A DNA stretch of 64,000 bases from Chloroflexota bacterium (GCA_028875185.1 JAPPFH010000102.1:1-64000); one strand, 5' to 3'; positions 50,379 through 60,241 are shown, numbered from the stretch's first letter. Notes: generated by a model from the letters alone, not told the origin. Made by a program: numbers and translations.

Positions 50379-53300
50379 GTGGCGAATAGCTTGTTCGACA
50401 ACCGATACCGATACGATTACATTTACCCGCGGGGCCGCTCCGGCGAAACCTTGCGCGCGGTCGATACCGCCGCCGATGAGCGCCCCGTCGTCATCAAGCG
50501 CCCCAATCCCAACGACGCGCCGCCTATCCGCGCGGGGCAAGAAGTCAGCATCATCAACGAACGAGAGGCGCTCAAGCGCTTGGCCGGGCATCCGGTCTTG
50601 ACCGAACTCTTGGGCAGCGGGCAATTCTTCGTCGGTGGCATCCCCCAGCAATACATCGTCATGGAACGCGCGGAAGGCATGATCATCGAAGATGAAATTG
50701 TCAGGCTGGCTGGCGGGCATCAACGCCTGCCCGAGCTGGAAATGCTGGAAATCCTCGACAGACTGATTGACCTCTTGCGCGCCGCGCACGACCTGGACAT
50801 TGTCTACAACGATGTCGACGCCAAACATTTGTTTTGGAATCGCGAGCGCTACGAACTCAAGGTGATTGACTGGGGCAACGCCGTCTTCCTCGAAGGCGAC
50901 GAAGTCACCCTGGCTGGCATCAGCCGGCAGACCGATATCTACCAAATTGGCGAGCTGATATATTTCATCCTGTCCGGCGGCTATCGCATCGAAGTCCCGC
51001 GAGATGCCGACGCCGATTTCCGCGTTGACTTCCACCAGGACAACGACGCCGTCGACCCGCGCCTGCAAGCGATCGTCACCCGCGCCGTCCATCCCAATCT
51101 TCGTTATCGCTACGCCTCCCTTAGCGAACTCAATGCCGACCTGCTCCGTTATCGTACGCCGATGGAGCAAGACCGCAACTCGATCGTCTCGCGCGCTATT
51201 GACAAGCTGCGAAAGCCTGATTTAAGCCGAAACGACTTGCAGTCGCTGCAAATCAACTTGCAAATTGCCCTGCGCCAGAACCCAGCCTACCCAGCCGCGC
51301 GCAACGCTCACCAGGAAATCATCGACCGGATGCGTGATCTCGAGGTCTCGGCCGATCTCGACGCCGTCAGAATCTACATGCGAAGCAACAACTGGGAGAG
51401 CGCCGCTGATCTACTTTCAGAACTTCGCGGACGCGCCGGCAGCAAGACCAGCGCCCTTGTCCATCTTCTGCTCGACTGGTGCCTGATGCTGACCGACAGC
51501 CAACCCCGCCAAACGCCAGATTCGATCAAGAATGCAGCCACCCTGCTCTTCGAATACAAAGCCGATAAAGCTGCCAACACGCTTTTGGCGCCGCGCGCCC
51601 AAAACGAAGAAGACCAGTTGCTGCAATGGCGCTTGGCCGAGCGCGTTTCGTCTCATTTTCCCGATGTGCTGCTGCTGCGGCCCAACCTCTTTCGGCTTGA
51701 TAACGCTATCCAGCAGTTGGAAATCGAAGGCATCCCAATTGACGAGCCGCGCGCGAATCTGGTTCGCATCAATGCCGCCTTATCGGGCGACACGCTTGTG
51801 ACGGCGCCCGGCGCCGGACAGCTTCGCGATACCTTCCGCGAGGTGGTGGAGAGCCTTTCCGCCTTAAACGCCAACTTGCAGACGCTCAGCTTGCAGCATG
51901 AGTTTTCCGAGCGGCGCTTGCCGCTAAACGCCCTAACGCGCGCCTTGAACGCGGCTATGGCGCTGGCTGACAATATGCACGTGGTCGGCAAGAGTGCCGC
52001 CAACAACCCGCGCGACGCCCTCGCCGCCCTGGACGCCAGCCGCGCGATTGATCCAGGAAACCCGGTCTGGGACCAACTTGAAGATTTCCTCAGCCTGCTC
52101 TATGAAATCTTGCAGAATTGCCAAACCTTCGTGCCGGCCGCCGATGGCTCCGATCTTGAAAAGTGGCTGACAGCGACGCATGACGAACTCAAACCATTTG
52201 CCGAACAGCTCTTTGACGAGCTGCTCGCGGATATGCTCAAGGGCTTGTCAACCGCGCAAGTCGCCTGGCTGCGTTATCGCGAAGTGATCGTCGCCGGCGA
52301 CAAGACCGAAGCGACCGGTGTGTTGACGCGCGCCGCCGAGACCGTCAGCACCATCAGTCCAACGCTCGCCAGTTGGTTCAATCAACTGGCGAAGGTCGTG
52401 GAAAACGCCAACTATGTCGAACGCCACTCAGTTCCGGGCCACTTGGGGCGAACGCTCGCCGACGGCTGGGCTGCTTTCGATCAGAGCCAATTGGCTGATG
52501 CCCAACGGCTGGGCCAGCAGGCGATGGAAATCGCCCGCAGCGAAAACGAACAACTCATCGCCGAGCGGCTCTGGCGCGTCTCGCGCATATTGCGCGATTG
52601 GGTCGAGCGCAACGGCGTCGAAAGCGAAAGCCGTTCGCAGCAGGCGCTGATTGACATAGAAGACCTCTTCAGCGACCACGAAAACCGCGTGATCAACAGC
52701 TTCGCCACGCAGATGCCCAGCACCGAGACCTACCTCAAAGCAATGGGACAAGGTCTGGTGCAAGGCTTCGCCAGCTCGAATACAGCCGCCTTGCGCATTC
52801 TCTTCGCCCATTACATCCTCTCCGGCGTGCTCGATGCCCACGACGGCGCCATCGACGACGCCCGTTTTTGGCAAGCCGCCTGCCTGCGCGCCTTGCCCGA
52901 TTCAGCCGAGCGCCATGTCGCCCTGCGCAAGCTGGATGAGTTCATCGATCGGCGCGACAGCCTGATCGCCGCCCAGAACATCTTCGCCGAGCTCACAGGT
53001 CCGCATATCACCGATAGCCTCGCCGAGCTCATTCGCCAGCTGGAAAGCAACCCGCAATCGCGCCTATTGACGCCCGGCATTCAGAGCCTGAAGGCGCTGG
53101 AATCGGCGCTTCAGGATTGGGCTGACGCCGAGTTTCGCGCCGCCGGCAACAAAATCGAGCAAGTGCTGCGCAGCATCACCGAAGCTGAATCCAACGCCAA
53201 CATTAACTTGGGCGGTTACCGCGCCTGGATGACCGAGCTGCAAGCGGCGCTGGCCGAGCTAAGCGTCAAGCGGCGCAATCTGCTGAATGACATCGACCGC

Positions 53301-54599
53301 CAGCCCGACGAACCCCAGCCGAGCATTCGCGAAGCCATCCACCTGCAAGCCGATGTCACCGAAGATCTGCTCGGCTACAATCATGCGCAGATGATGCTGG
53401 GCTGGCGCGATACTTATCAAGCCTTCATCTCGATCTATACCGGGGACAAAGGCCGAAATCAAAAACTCGAGGCGATGGACGAACTCCTAAAAGCGATGTT
53501 CATCGATCGGAATCCGGCATATCCGCTGTTCCGCCACTGGTATCGGGCGGTGGAATCCCTGCCGGAAGAGCCGCCCGAAGCGGAAGCCCCCGCGCCGGAA
53601 ATCCCCCCCGAAGCGCCAGCGGCGACAGAGCAGGCGCAAGCGCCCGAGCCAATGCCAGTCCCCGAAGCGGACGAGAAACCGGTCGGAGTTAATCGCTGGC
53701 TGTTCAATGGCGCCCTTTTAATCGGCATCCTGCTCGTCATCGGCGGCACCCTGTCTCTGGCCGGCAGCGGCAGCCTCGAAGGCATGCTGGCTTCGATCTT
53801 TCCGGCGGCAACACCGACCGTCTCTGCTGCGGAGAGCACAAGCGCGCCCGCCCTCGGCAACCAGGCAGAAGATGCGGATGCGCAGGCTGGCGATCCCGAG
53901 CCGGCGCCAACCGATATGCCCGCGCCGACCGCTATCCCCAGCGAAATCCCAACCCTGGCCAGCACCGAAGCGCCATCGCCCGTGCCTACCGCGCTGCTGC
54001 CGCCGGAAGGGTTACGAGGAACACGGAACTTGCTCGAACTCTATGTTGGCGAGCGCGCGGCGCCCTTCTGGGATGAGAATGTATTCAGCGACGCTAACGG
54101 GTCCTGGCGTCTGGGACGCGGCGGCGCCAGCGACGGCGACACAGTTTTCCACGCGCCCCCGGCCGATCTGCTGGAGCGCAGCTACGGCAACGACGCGGCG
54201 ACGCGCATCGGCGGCGCCCAAGCCGAAATCGCCTTGCACAGCGCCGACCCGGCGCTCGCGTCCGCTGATGTTTATTTTGGCATCTTGCTGCGGGGCGCGG
54301 ACGGCGACGAAAACGCCGGCATCCAAGTCCAGCAGATTGGCCCCGATGTCATCAGCCTGGCGCTTTACCGAAATGGCGAAGTCCGCATTATCAGCCAGCG
54401 CTCGGTCAACAATCTGATCGCGCGCCTGCGCCTGGATCGCGACTCGTTATCTGGCGCCGTTACTGCCTACTTCAACGACTCGCTAATAGGCGAACCGCTG
54501 GACTTTCTCCCGCCAGGCGCCGCCCTTGAGCCGGTCATCTTCGTCAAGGACGGCGGTTTAATCATCGGCGTCTCCGCTTGGGAAATCACGCTGGACTAA
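50379..54599 (+). CDS. Giant transmembrane protein with atypical Ser/Thr kinase domain
   Basis: 1406 residues from GTG 50379; an upstream frame start at 50313 looks non-coding. Kinase-like N-terminus: 'RPVVIKRP' (K40), E62 in an alpha-C-like helix, 'YNDVDAKHLFW' in the catalytic loop (D145; His where Asn is expected) and 'VIDWGNA' (D164; DWG for DFG). About 900 residues of helical, solenoid-like sequence follow. A Pro/Glu-rich segment precedes one span near 1110-1130, then a Pro/Thr/Ala linker and an outer beta-sandwich (about 1220-1406) of LamG-like character. Activity is uncertain because of the altered motifs. It shares a cytosol-TM-sensor plan with the pseudophosphatase at 41381. Confidence 0.8.
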   Translation: MANSLFDNRYRYDYIYPRGRSGETLRAVDTAADERPVVIKRPNPNDAPPIRAGQEVSIINEREALKRLAGHPVLTELLGSGQFFVGGIPQQYIVMERAEGMIIEDEIVRLAGGHQRLPELEMLEILDRLIDLLRAAHDLDIVYNDVDAKHLFWNRERYELKVIDWGNAVFLEGDEVTLAGISRQTDIYQIGELIYFILSGGYRIEVPRDADADFRVDFHQDNDAVDPRLQAIVTRAVHPNLRYRYASLSELNADLLRYRTPMEQDRNSIVSRAIDKLRKPDLSRNDLQSLQINLQIALRQNPAYPAARNAHQEIIDRMRDLEVSADLDAVRIYMRSNNWESAADLLSELRGRAGSKTSALVHLLLDWCLMLTDSQPRQTPDSIKNAATLLFEYKADKAANTLLAPRAQNEEDQLLQWRLAERVSSHFPDVLLLRPNLFRLDNAIQQLEIEGIPIDEPRANLVRINAALSGDTLVTAPGAGQLRDTFREVVESLSALNANLQTLSLQHEFSERRLPLNALTRALNAAMALADNMHVVGKSAANNPRDALAALDASRAIDPGNPVWDQLEDFLSLLYEILQNCQTFVPAADGSDLEKWLTATHDELKPFAEQLFDELLADMLKGLSTAQVAWLRYREVIVAGDKTEATGVLTRAAETVSTISPTLASWFNQLAKVVENANYVERHSVPGHLGRTLADGWAAFDQSQLADAQRLGQQAMEIARSENEQLIAERLWRVSRILRDWVERNGVESESRSQQALIDIEDLFSDHENRVINSFATQMPSTETYLKAMGQGLVQGFASSNTAALRILFAHYILSGVLDAHDGAIDDARFWQAACLRALPDSAERHVALRKLDEFIDRRDSLIAAQNIFAELTGPHITDSLAELIRQLESNPQSRLLTPGIQSLKALESALQDWADAEFRAAGNKIEQVLRSITEAESNANINLGGYRAWMTELQAALAELSVKRRNLLNDIDRQPDEPQPSIREAIHLQADVTEDLLGYNHAQMMLGWRDTYQAFISIYTGDKGRNQKLEAMDELLKAMFIDRNPAYPLFRHWYRAVESLPEEPPEAEAPAPEIPPEAPAATEQAQAPEPMPVPEADEKPVGVNRWLFNGALLIGILLVIGGTLSLAGSGSLEGMLASIFPAATPTVSAAESTSAPALGNQAEDADAQAGDPEPAPTDMPAPTAIPSEIPTLASTEAPSPVPTALLPPEGLRGTRNLLELYVGERAAPFWDENVFSDANGSWRLGRGGASDGDTVFHAPPADLLERSYGNDAATRIGGAQAEIALHSADPALASADVYFGILLRGADGDENAGIQVQQIGPDVISLALYRNGEVRIISQRSVNNLIARLRLDRDSLSGAVTAYFNDSLIGEPLDFLPPGAALEPVIFVKDGGLIIGVSAWEITLD

Positions 54600-54622
54600 A
54601 CCCCTCAATAGAGGGAAAAACT

Positions 54623-54693
54623 GTAGGGGCGTCTCGCTGAGGCGCCCGTGCGACCGCTCACAATATTTGGGCGTTTCGGCGAAACGCCCCTAC
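54623..54693. repeat. Pair of GTAGGGGCG palindromes
   Basis: GTAGGGGCGTCTCG...GAGGCGCCCG followed by GGGCGTTTCGGCGAAACGCCCCTAC. Further right, at 54734-54747, a decayed nested core CTGTATCTACGCAACC. No gene between 54600 and 54776. Confidence 0.7.
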
Positions 54694-54776
54694 AACTTCG
54701 TTGGTGATGCAGCAATGCATCCCGGCGTGCCGGCGGTCTGTATCTACGCAACCTTTGTGATGAATTGATGCAGAAT

Positions 54777-55763
54777 TTACTCCGCCAGCGCCTCCGCCTC
54801 GCGCGCGTCGACGCCGTCGCCGCCATTCGCCAGCGCCACGCCCGCGCCCGCGCCCATCGTGCTGACGAAATTCTGGGCGATGCTCGTCAGCTCCATCGGC
54901 AGCACGAACTTCGTCGACGGGCTGCTGCCCACCTTTTCCAGCATCTCCATATATTGCAGCGCCATCGTCTTGCCATCGACATCGCGCGCATGTTCATGGA
55001 TCGCCGTAAGCGCCTTTGCGTAACCTTCAGCCGTCAGCAATTGCGCCTCGCGTTCGCCCTCGGCTTTCAAGATTTGCGATTGCTTCTGCCCCTCCGCCTC
55101 CAGGATCGCCGACTGCTTGCTGCCCTCAGCGCGCGCAATAGCGGCTTCTCGCTCGCCTTCCGCCAATGTGACTTCGGCGCGGCGGTCGCGCTCGGCGCTC
55201 ATCTGCCGATTCATCGCATCCTGAATCGCTCGCGGCGGCTCAATCTCGCGGATCTCGACTGTCGTTATTTTCATGCCCCAGCGCTCGGTCGTCTCATCCA
55301 GCTTGACGCGCAGTACATCGTTGATCTGATCGCGGCGCGAAAGCACATCATCAAGTACGATATCGCCGATCACCGCGCGCAAGGTCGTAGTCGCAATTTT
55401 GCCAGTCGCTTCCACAACATCCTCGACTTTGGTCACCGACAATTCCGGGTCGGTAATGCGGTAATACACCAGAAAATCAATGCCGATCGAGGCGTTGTCC
55501 TTGGTAATAGCGGTCTGCGACGGAATGTCTATGATCGTCTCGCGCATATCTACCTTGGTCGCCGACTCCAAAAATGGGATGACATAGATCAAACCCGGTC
55601 CGCGCACGGTCTTGAAACGCCCGATGAAGAAGATGACCAGCCGGTCATATTCCTTCACCGCGCGGATTGAACTCCGCAGCAGCATGAATATCGCCAAGAC
55701 GACGATGACGAGCAAAATGCCTTGCAAGCCCGTGCCAAATATCTGCGTAATGTCTCCGTTCAT
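54777..55763 (-). CDS. SPFH/band-7 (stomatin/QmcA-like) membrane protein
   Basis: 328 residues. One N-terminal span (about 13-31), then the SPFH core: 'VKEYDRLVIFFIGRFKTVRG', 'DIPSQTAITKDNASIGIDFL', 'RAVIGDIVLDDVLSRRDQIN', 'GMKITTVEIREIEPP'. A coiled-coil with five AEG/AxR repeats follows ('AEGEREAAIARAEGSKQSAI'). Such scaffolds organise membrane microdomains and often pair with NfeD proteins, as here. The C-terminus contains the usual hydrophobic patch. It is third in a likely operon with 56510 and 55885. Confidence 0.92.
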   Translation of the reverse strand: MNGDITQIFGTGLQGILLVIVVLAIFMLLRSSIRAVKEYDRLVIFFIGRFKTVRGPGLIYVIPFLESATKVDMRETIIDIPSQTAITKDNASIGIDFLVYYRITDPELSVTKVEDVVEATGKIATTTLRAVIGDIVLDDVLSRRDQINDVLRVKLDETTERWGMKITTVEIREIEPPRAIQDAMNRQMSAERDRRAEVTLAEGEREAAIARAEGSKQSAILEAEGQKQSQILKAEGEREAQLLTAEGYAKALTAIHEHARDVDGKTMALQYMEMLEKVGSSPSTKFVLPMELTSIAQNFVSTMGAGAGVALANGGDGVDAREAEALAE

Positions 55764-55810
55764 GTTTCACTCCTCTTTGTTTTCCGCTTACGAATCCAGC
55801 GATACTTTGG

Positions 55811-55877
55811 CGGGCGACTCACAGAGTCGCCCCTACATATTTTGCGATTCGGTGGGCGACCCAAGGGTCGCCCCTAC
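55811..55877. repeat. Two GTAGGGGCG palindromes between nfeD and SPFH genes
   Basis: GGGCGACTCACAGAGTCGCCC (55812-55832) and GGGCGACCCAAGGGTCGCCC (55854-55873), each ending in CTAC. They split the otherwise co-directional pair and may tune the downstream gene. Confidence 0.75.
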
Positions 55878-55884
55878 AATGCCT

Positions 55885-56499
55885 CTAATTTTTTGAATCG
55901 CTTTGTTCGAGACGTTTCGCCTTCTCAACATGCAATTCCAAGCCATCCTGCTGCGTCACCACCACCTCGGCGCCGCTCTCCAGCCGCGAGCGACTGCGCG
56001 CCGTCCACAACTCGCCATGCACTTGCACCGTGCCCCGATCTTCGATCTCCGCCACTACCCGACCGCGCTCCCCGACGAGGAATGCGTCCTTCTGCGTCGA
56101 CGAGAGCGTGCGCTGCTGCATCAGCACCGAACGCAGAATCGTCCGATGATAAGCGTAAGCCACGATCAAGCCGACCACGATCCAAATCGGCGATACGCTC
56201 GCCTCGGCGAAGAGAAAGAAGCTGGCCCCCGCCTGAATCGCCAAGCCGGCGATGGCGATGCGCTCCCACTCGGCTTTCAACAATGGCAACAGAAAAAAGA
56301 GCGACGCCCCAATCACCAAGGCGATGACCGCGATCCAATTGGCCGCCGCCTGGCTGAGTAAGAACAGCGTGCCGATGATCAGCGCCGCGCCGCCGATCTC
56401 GGCCAATCCAGTGCCGGGAATATACGTGCCGGTGGCGCTGACCCACAAGCCCGCCATCAGCAGCAGATAAATCACGTTGGGATCTGTGAGAATCTCCAT
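55885..56499 (-). CDS. NfeD-family membrane protein
   Basis: 204 residues from ATG 56499; the open frame continues further up but the N-terminal span starts here. Four membrane spans in the first 120 residues ('LLLMAGLWVSATGTYIPGTG' holds the NfeD signature), then a C-terminal OB-fold domain ('LVGERGRVVAEIEDRGTVQV', 'GAEVVVTQQDGLELHV'). The OB domain partners SPFH proteins; the protease domain of long NfeD proteins is absent, so this is the truncated class 1b type. Confidence 0.9.
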   Translation of the reverse strand: MEILTDPNVIYLLLMAGLWVSATGTYIPGTGLAEIGGAALIIGTLFLLSQAAANWIAVIALVIGASLFFLLPLLKAEWERIAIAGLAIQAGASFFLFAEASVSPIWIVVGLIVAYAYHRTILRSVLMQQRTLSSTQKDAFLVGERGRVVAEIEDRGTVQVHGELWTARSRSRLESGAEVVVTQQDGLELHVEKAKRLEQSDSKN

Positions 56500-56509
56500 G
56501 ATTCCGTCC

Positions 56510-56680
56510 CTACCTAAACACCGCAACCGCGCACAATACAAGGATAGCGATAATGCCCCAAAATCCCAAACTGAGCAAAAATGACAACACAGCGAAGAAT
56601 GCGCCAATTAGCGCGGTAAGCAACCCCAATATGGCGCCGCGAAAAATGAACGCCAGAATCAATAATACTATGCAGCCCAT
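56510..56680 (-). CDS. Small two-span membrane protein upstream of nfeD
   Basis: 56 residues from ATG 56680, preceded by GGAGG at good spacing; stop TAG 56510-56512, ten bases before the nfeD ATG. It is almost wholly hydrophobic, with two spans ('GCIVLLILAFIFRGAILGLL' and 'FFAVLSFLLSLGFWGIIAIL'). A longer frame on the same strand in another phase is not credible because it would put charged residues throughout. Operon position suggests an NfeD/SPFH accessory protein. No family recognised. Confidence 0.6.
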   Translation of the reverse strand: MGCIVLLILAFIFRGAILGLLTALIGAFFAVLSFLLSLGFWGIIAILVLCAVAVFR

Positions 56681-56754
56681 TGCGCCCTCCGCACACTACC
56701 TTCGTTTTCAGTATATCGCAGAGTATGTCATGCTCACCCCCAATCCTTGGGGTT

Positions 56755-58209
56755 CTAATCGCGAGGCACGGTCAAGCGATAGACGATGAAGCGATCGCGT
56801 TCATAATCAACAGCGATGCCGAAACCAGCCGCCCGCAGCGCCGCCAGCCACGCATCATGCGGCTTATCTACCGGCGCGACGAAATAGCGCCCACCAATCT
56901 CGTCCAGCGCCAGCGCTCCAGCCGCCAGCGCCTCCGCCGTCGGAAAATGCACGCGCCGCTTGTCATGCCATTGCCCCAAATAATAACCCAACTCCCATCC
57001 AAGCCAGGGATCGTATATCACCGCCGCGACCGGTTTCGCGTTCAAGTGATCCGCCAGCCTGTCGATGCCAGCGGACGCGCCCCAATTGCTGCCGATGATC
57101 GAGTTCCCGTTCAGGCTCCACAATCCACCGGCGATCAACAGCGCCGCCAGCCCCAAACGCAAACCGCGGCTTGGCGACGCGCGCGCCACAGTGCCGGCGG
57201 CGAGCATGATCAGCGGCGGCAAGATCAATAGAAGATAACGGTCGTACAGATTAAACTGCAGCGCCACATGCGCGCCGAGGAAGCCGATGATATAGAGCAG
57301 CAAGACGCGCTCCATTTCAAGGCTCGGGCGGCGACCCGTCTGCGCTCCCTTGCCAATCACCGAACCCAATGCAGCGCCCACGAGCATTACACCCGTCAGC
57401 AAGGGCGGACCCAAGAGCCACTGCCCGATCCCGAGCCAATCGGCAATGCGCTCCAGCCAAGAGAATGGATTCACTAACCACGATGTTGGCGCATTGTTGA
57501 CCGCCGCCTGCAGGAAGATGCTCGCTTCGGGCCGCGCGCTATCCCAGATCAGCAGCGCCGCGCCAAAGCCGGCGAGCGTCAACCCCAGCGTCAGCCAGTC
57601 TCGCCGCCATGCGCCGCGCGCCGCCAGGATCATGACGATCAAAGGGACAACAAATGCCGCCTGCTGCTTGCTCCAGAAAGCCAGCCCCAGCGCCGCGCCC
57701 GCTAGCGCCCAGCGATCTTTCAGCGCCAAATACAGCGCCGCCGCGGACCAAAACAGCAGGCTCATGTCGGTGAAGGCGCTCGCGCCATAAGCGAGCAGGT
57801 AGGGAGAAAATGCCGCCAGCAAGCCGGCGAGCAGCGCCGCCCAGCGGCAGGAAACCATGCGCCGCGCCAGCCGCATCATCAGCGCGGTGAATAGTATCGC
57901 CAGGTAGACATTCGGCAGGCGGCCCGCGAACTCGCCGATATGCGCGTCCAATTGCAGCACACCGTCCGCGTCCGCCCTGATCGCGAATGCGACCATGCTC
58001 CAGGCGCTGATATAAATCGAGAGCGGCGGCTTGTCCAGCGATCCCGGCAGCAGCCAATCGCCATTGACAGCGGCGCCCCGCGCGAAGGTCATGAAGAAGG
58101 CTTCATCGGGGAGGAAGCGCAAGTCGCTGGTAAGTTGATGAAATTGCGCAAAACTCGCGCAGAAAAGGAGCAGAACCGGCGCCGCCCAGCGCCCCAATCT
58201 CTCAGCCAA
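56755..58209 (-). CDS. GT39-like membrane glycosyltransferase (PMT_2 type)
   Basis: 484 residues from TTG 58209, which overlaps the stop of the DUF1028 gene (TTGGCTGA); an upstream frame to 58299 lies inside that gene and is not favoured. About 11 membrane spans. The first outer loop carries 'RFLPDEAFFMTFARG' with the D-E pair of GT-C enzymes, then 'DKPPLSIYISAW'. It uses a polyprenyl-phosphate sugar donor such as the product of the GT2 at 39110. A short soluble C-terminal region is typical of ArnT/PMT_2-like members. Acceptor unknown. Confidence 0.82.
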   Translation of the reverse strand: MAERLGRWAAPVLLLFCASFAQFHQLTSDLRFLPDEAFFMTFARGAAVNGDWLLPGSLDKPPLSIYISAWSMVAFAIRADADGVLQLDAHIGEFAGRLPNVYLAILFTALMMRLARRMVSCRWAALLAGLLAAFSPYLLAYGASAFTDMSLLFWSAAALYLALKDRWALAGAALGLAFWSKQQAAFVVPLIVMILAARGAWRRDWLTLGLTLAGFGAALLIWDSARPEASIFLQAAVNNAPTSWLVNPFSWLERIADWLGIGQWLLGPPLLTGVMLVGAALGSVIGKGAQTGRRPSLEMERVLLLYIIGFLGAHVALQFNLYDRYLLLILPPLIMLAAGTVARASPSRGLRLGLAALLIAGGLWSLNGNSIIGSNWGASAGIDRLADHLNAKPVAAVIYDPWLGWELGYYLGQWHDKRRVHFPTAEALAAGALALDEIGGRYFVAPVDKPHDAWLAALRAAGFGIAVDYERDRFIVYRLTVPRD

Positions 58210-59077
58210 AGCGCTGCCGAAGATACTCCAGCGCAACGCGGTCAATCGACTGACGGTTCTTCTCGGGCGTCCAGCGCATTTCCAGGTTCTCATTCCCAAT
58301 CAACATGCGGAAAACCTGAAGGCAGACTTCGTCCCAAACACCGTTGACCTGGCCGGTCATATACCCCTGCTTGATCATGATCGCCTGCAATTCGCGCGCG
58401 ATGTCTTCATCAATCTTGATCTGGTCTTCGGCTCGCGGCGGCTGAAAATACAGATGATGCAGCCGCGCCAGCGCCATCAGGTCGGCCACCGGCGCCTCGG
58501 CGTCATCTACGCGCAAATCGAGATAACGATCGTTGTCGCCGCCATAGCCGCCATTGGGGCGGACCACGACCACCGCCGCCGATTGTTTGCCGCGTTTGTC
58601 GCCGCTGGCGTTCTCGCCCGCGCGCAATGCCGCGACCAATCGATCAGCCAATTCACCTTCAGCCCGCAGGTAGCCGGCCGCCATCGCCTCGATTACAGCT
58701 TCGCCCGCCAGCAAATTGCCCTGCACCGAAAAGCCTTCGCCCGTAAGGTGCCCAGCCCAGTCATTGCATTCGCTCCCGGTATAAGCGGCGGCGGCGCCCT
58801 GCGCATCGACCAGCGCCACCTGACGCGTCTCACGACCGTCGTCCGCTTCCAGCAATTGGCTCAAAGCTTCAGCCGCCGAGAGCCCGTCGCTCATCAGCGC
58901 CAAGCCGTCATGAGCATAGCCAATCTTGGCGTAAGACTGCGTCGCCACCGCGCCAACACCCGCCCGCGCCCAAGGCACGACCGCGCCAACTGCCGGAAAC
59001 TTGCTGGCTACCGCCACGCCCCAGGCTTCCTCTTGCGGACAATGGGCGACGATGGAAAATGTTTGAATGCGCATCAT
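58202..59077 (-). CDS. DUF1028 protein with C-terminal peptidoglycan-binding-like segment
   Basis: 291 residues. The N-terminal 205 residues match DUF1028, an Ntn-hydrolase-like fold: 'TFSIVAHCPQEEAWGVAVAS' with the start at a free Thr/Ser, 'VGAVATQSYAKIGYAHDGLA', 'GHLTGEGFSVQGNLLAGEAV' and 'GDKRGKQSAAVVVVRPNGG'. The C-terminal 80 residues look like a winged or PG-binding helical domain. Function is unproven; the fold suggests an amidohydrolase or self-processing enzyme. The 3' end overlaps the next gene by eight bases. Confidence 0.85.
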   Translation of the reverse strand: MMRIQTFSIVAHCPQEEAWGVAVASKFPAVGAVVPWARAGVGAVATQSYAKIGYAHDGLALMSDGLSAAEALSQLLEADDGRETRQVALVDAQGAAAAYTGSECNDWAGHLTGEGFSVQGNLLAGEAVIEAMAAGYLRAEGELADRLVAALRAGENASGDKRGKQSAAVVVVRPNGGYGGDNDRYLDLRVDDAEAPVADLMALARLHHLYFQPPRAEDQIKIDEDIARELQAIMIKQGYMTGQVNGVWDEVCLQVFRMLIGNENLEMRWTPEKNRQSIDRVALEYLRQRFG

Positions 59078-59279
59078 GCTTAAGCCTACGTCAATTGAGC
59101 CTCGATTATAACAGCCGCCAAGCTAAAACGGAAAGCTACTCGGCTCTCGTTCTCAACCGGCGCGCTCGTCAATTCGACAAACCGCGCAATTCATCAGCTC
59201 CCGCCTGATATTCGCTCTGTGTCCTCCGTGCCACTATCGTTACACTGTTTCGTGAAGGCTATTTCGCACTGGAGGCCGC

Positions 59280-60218
59280 ATGCAATACCGAACGCTCGGA
59301 CGAACGGGCTTGAATGTCTCTGTGCTGGGCTTGGGCGCCGGCGGACCCAGTCGCCTCGGCCAACACGACAACATCCGCACAAAATCGGAATCGGTCGATC
59401 TTGTCTTGCGCGGATTGGATGCCGGCATCAACTTCATCGACACGGCCGAAGCCTATCGCACGGAAGATATCGTTGGCGCCGCCGTCGCCAAGCGCGATCG
59501 CGGCAAAGTCATCATCTCGACAAAGAAACGCCTGCGCGGCGAGAACATCACGCGCAAGGAGTTGCGCGCCGGCTTGCATGACAGCCTGCGCCGCCTGCAA
59601 ACCGACTACATCGATGTCTACCATTTGCATGGGCTGAAGCCCGAGCAGTACGACTTTTACTTGGGCGAAATCGTGCCGGCAATGCAAGACTTGCGCGATG
59701 AAGGCTTGATTCGCTTCATCGGCGTGACCGAAAACTGGAGCGGCGACCTGGAACACAAGATGCTGGCGCGCGCGGTACGGGACGATGTATGGGATGTCAT
59801 CATGGTTGGCTTCAACCTGCTCAATCAGACGGCGCGTGAATCCGTCTTGAAGCCCGCCATGAAGAACGATATCGGCGTCTTGATCATGTTCGCCATCCGC
59901 CGCGCTCTCAGCCAGCCAGCGAAACTAAAGGCGACCTTAAAAACGCTGATCGACCTAGGCGAAGTCGACCCCAAGGATATAGAGCTCGCGAATCCCTTAA
60001 ACTTTCTGGTCGATAGCGGCGCCGCGCCCACCATCGCCGATGCCGCTTATCGATTCTGCCGCGACGAACCGGGCGCGCAGGTCATCTTGTCCGGCACCGG
60101 CAATCCCGCGCACCTCGACGCCAACCTGGATGCCTTCGCTCGCCCGCCCCTGCCAGCGGAGATCAGCGCCCGCCTCAAGCGAATCTTCCGCAACGCGCGC
60201 TCCGTCACCGGCGGCTAG
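59280..60218 (+). CDS. Aldo/keto reductase family oxidoreductase
   Basis: 312 residues. 'MQYRTLGRTGLNVSVLGLGA' at the N-terminus and 'GINFIDTAEAYRTEDIVGAA' (catalytic Asp and Tyr of AKRs), 'VIISTKKRLRG' (Lys) and 'DYIDVYHLHGL' (His) are in order. It should reduce a carbonyl with NADPH; substrate unknown. GGAGG precedes the ATG. The C-terminal 'VILSGTGNPAHLDANLDAF' is the cofactor-binding loop. Upstream (59213-59233) lies a short 'CTCTGTGTCCTCCGTGCC' word of the dispersed type. Confidence 0.92.
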   Translation: MQYRTLGRTGLNVSVLGLGAGGPSRLGQHDNIRTKSESVDLVLRGLDAGINFIDTAEAYRTEDIVGAAVAKRDRGKVIISTKKRLRGENITRKELRAGLHDSLRRLQTDYIDVYHLHGLKPEQYDFYLGEIVPAMQDLRDEGLIRFIGVTENWSGDLEHKMLARAVRDDVWDVIMVGFNLLNQTARESVLKPAMKNDIGVLIMFAIRRALSQPAKLKATLKTLIDLGEVDPKDIELANPLNFLVDSGAAPTIADAAYRFCRDEPGAQVILSGTGNPAHLDANLDAFARPPLPAEISARLKRIFRNARSVTGG

Positions 60219-60241
60219 CAATCCTATGCTCCAATCAATTC

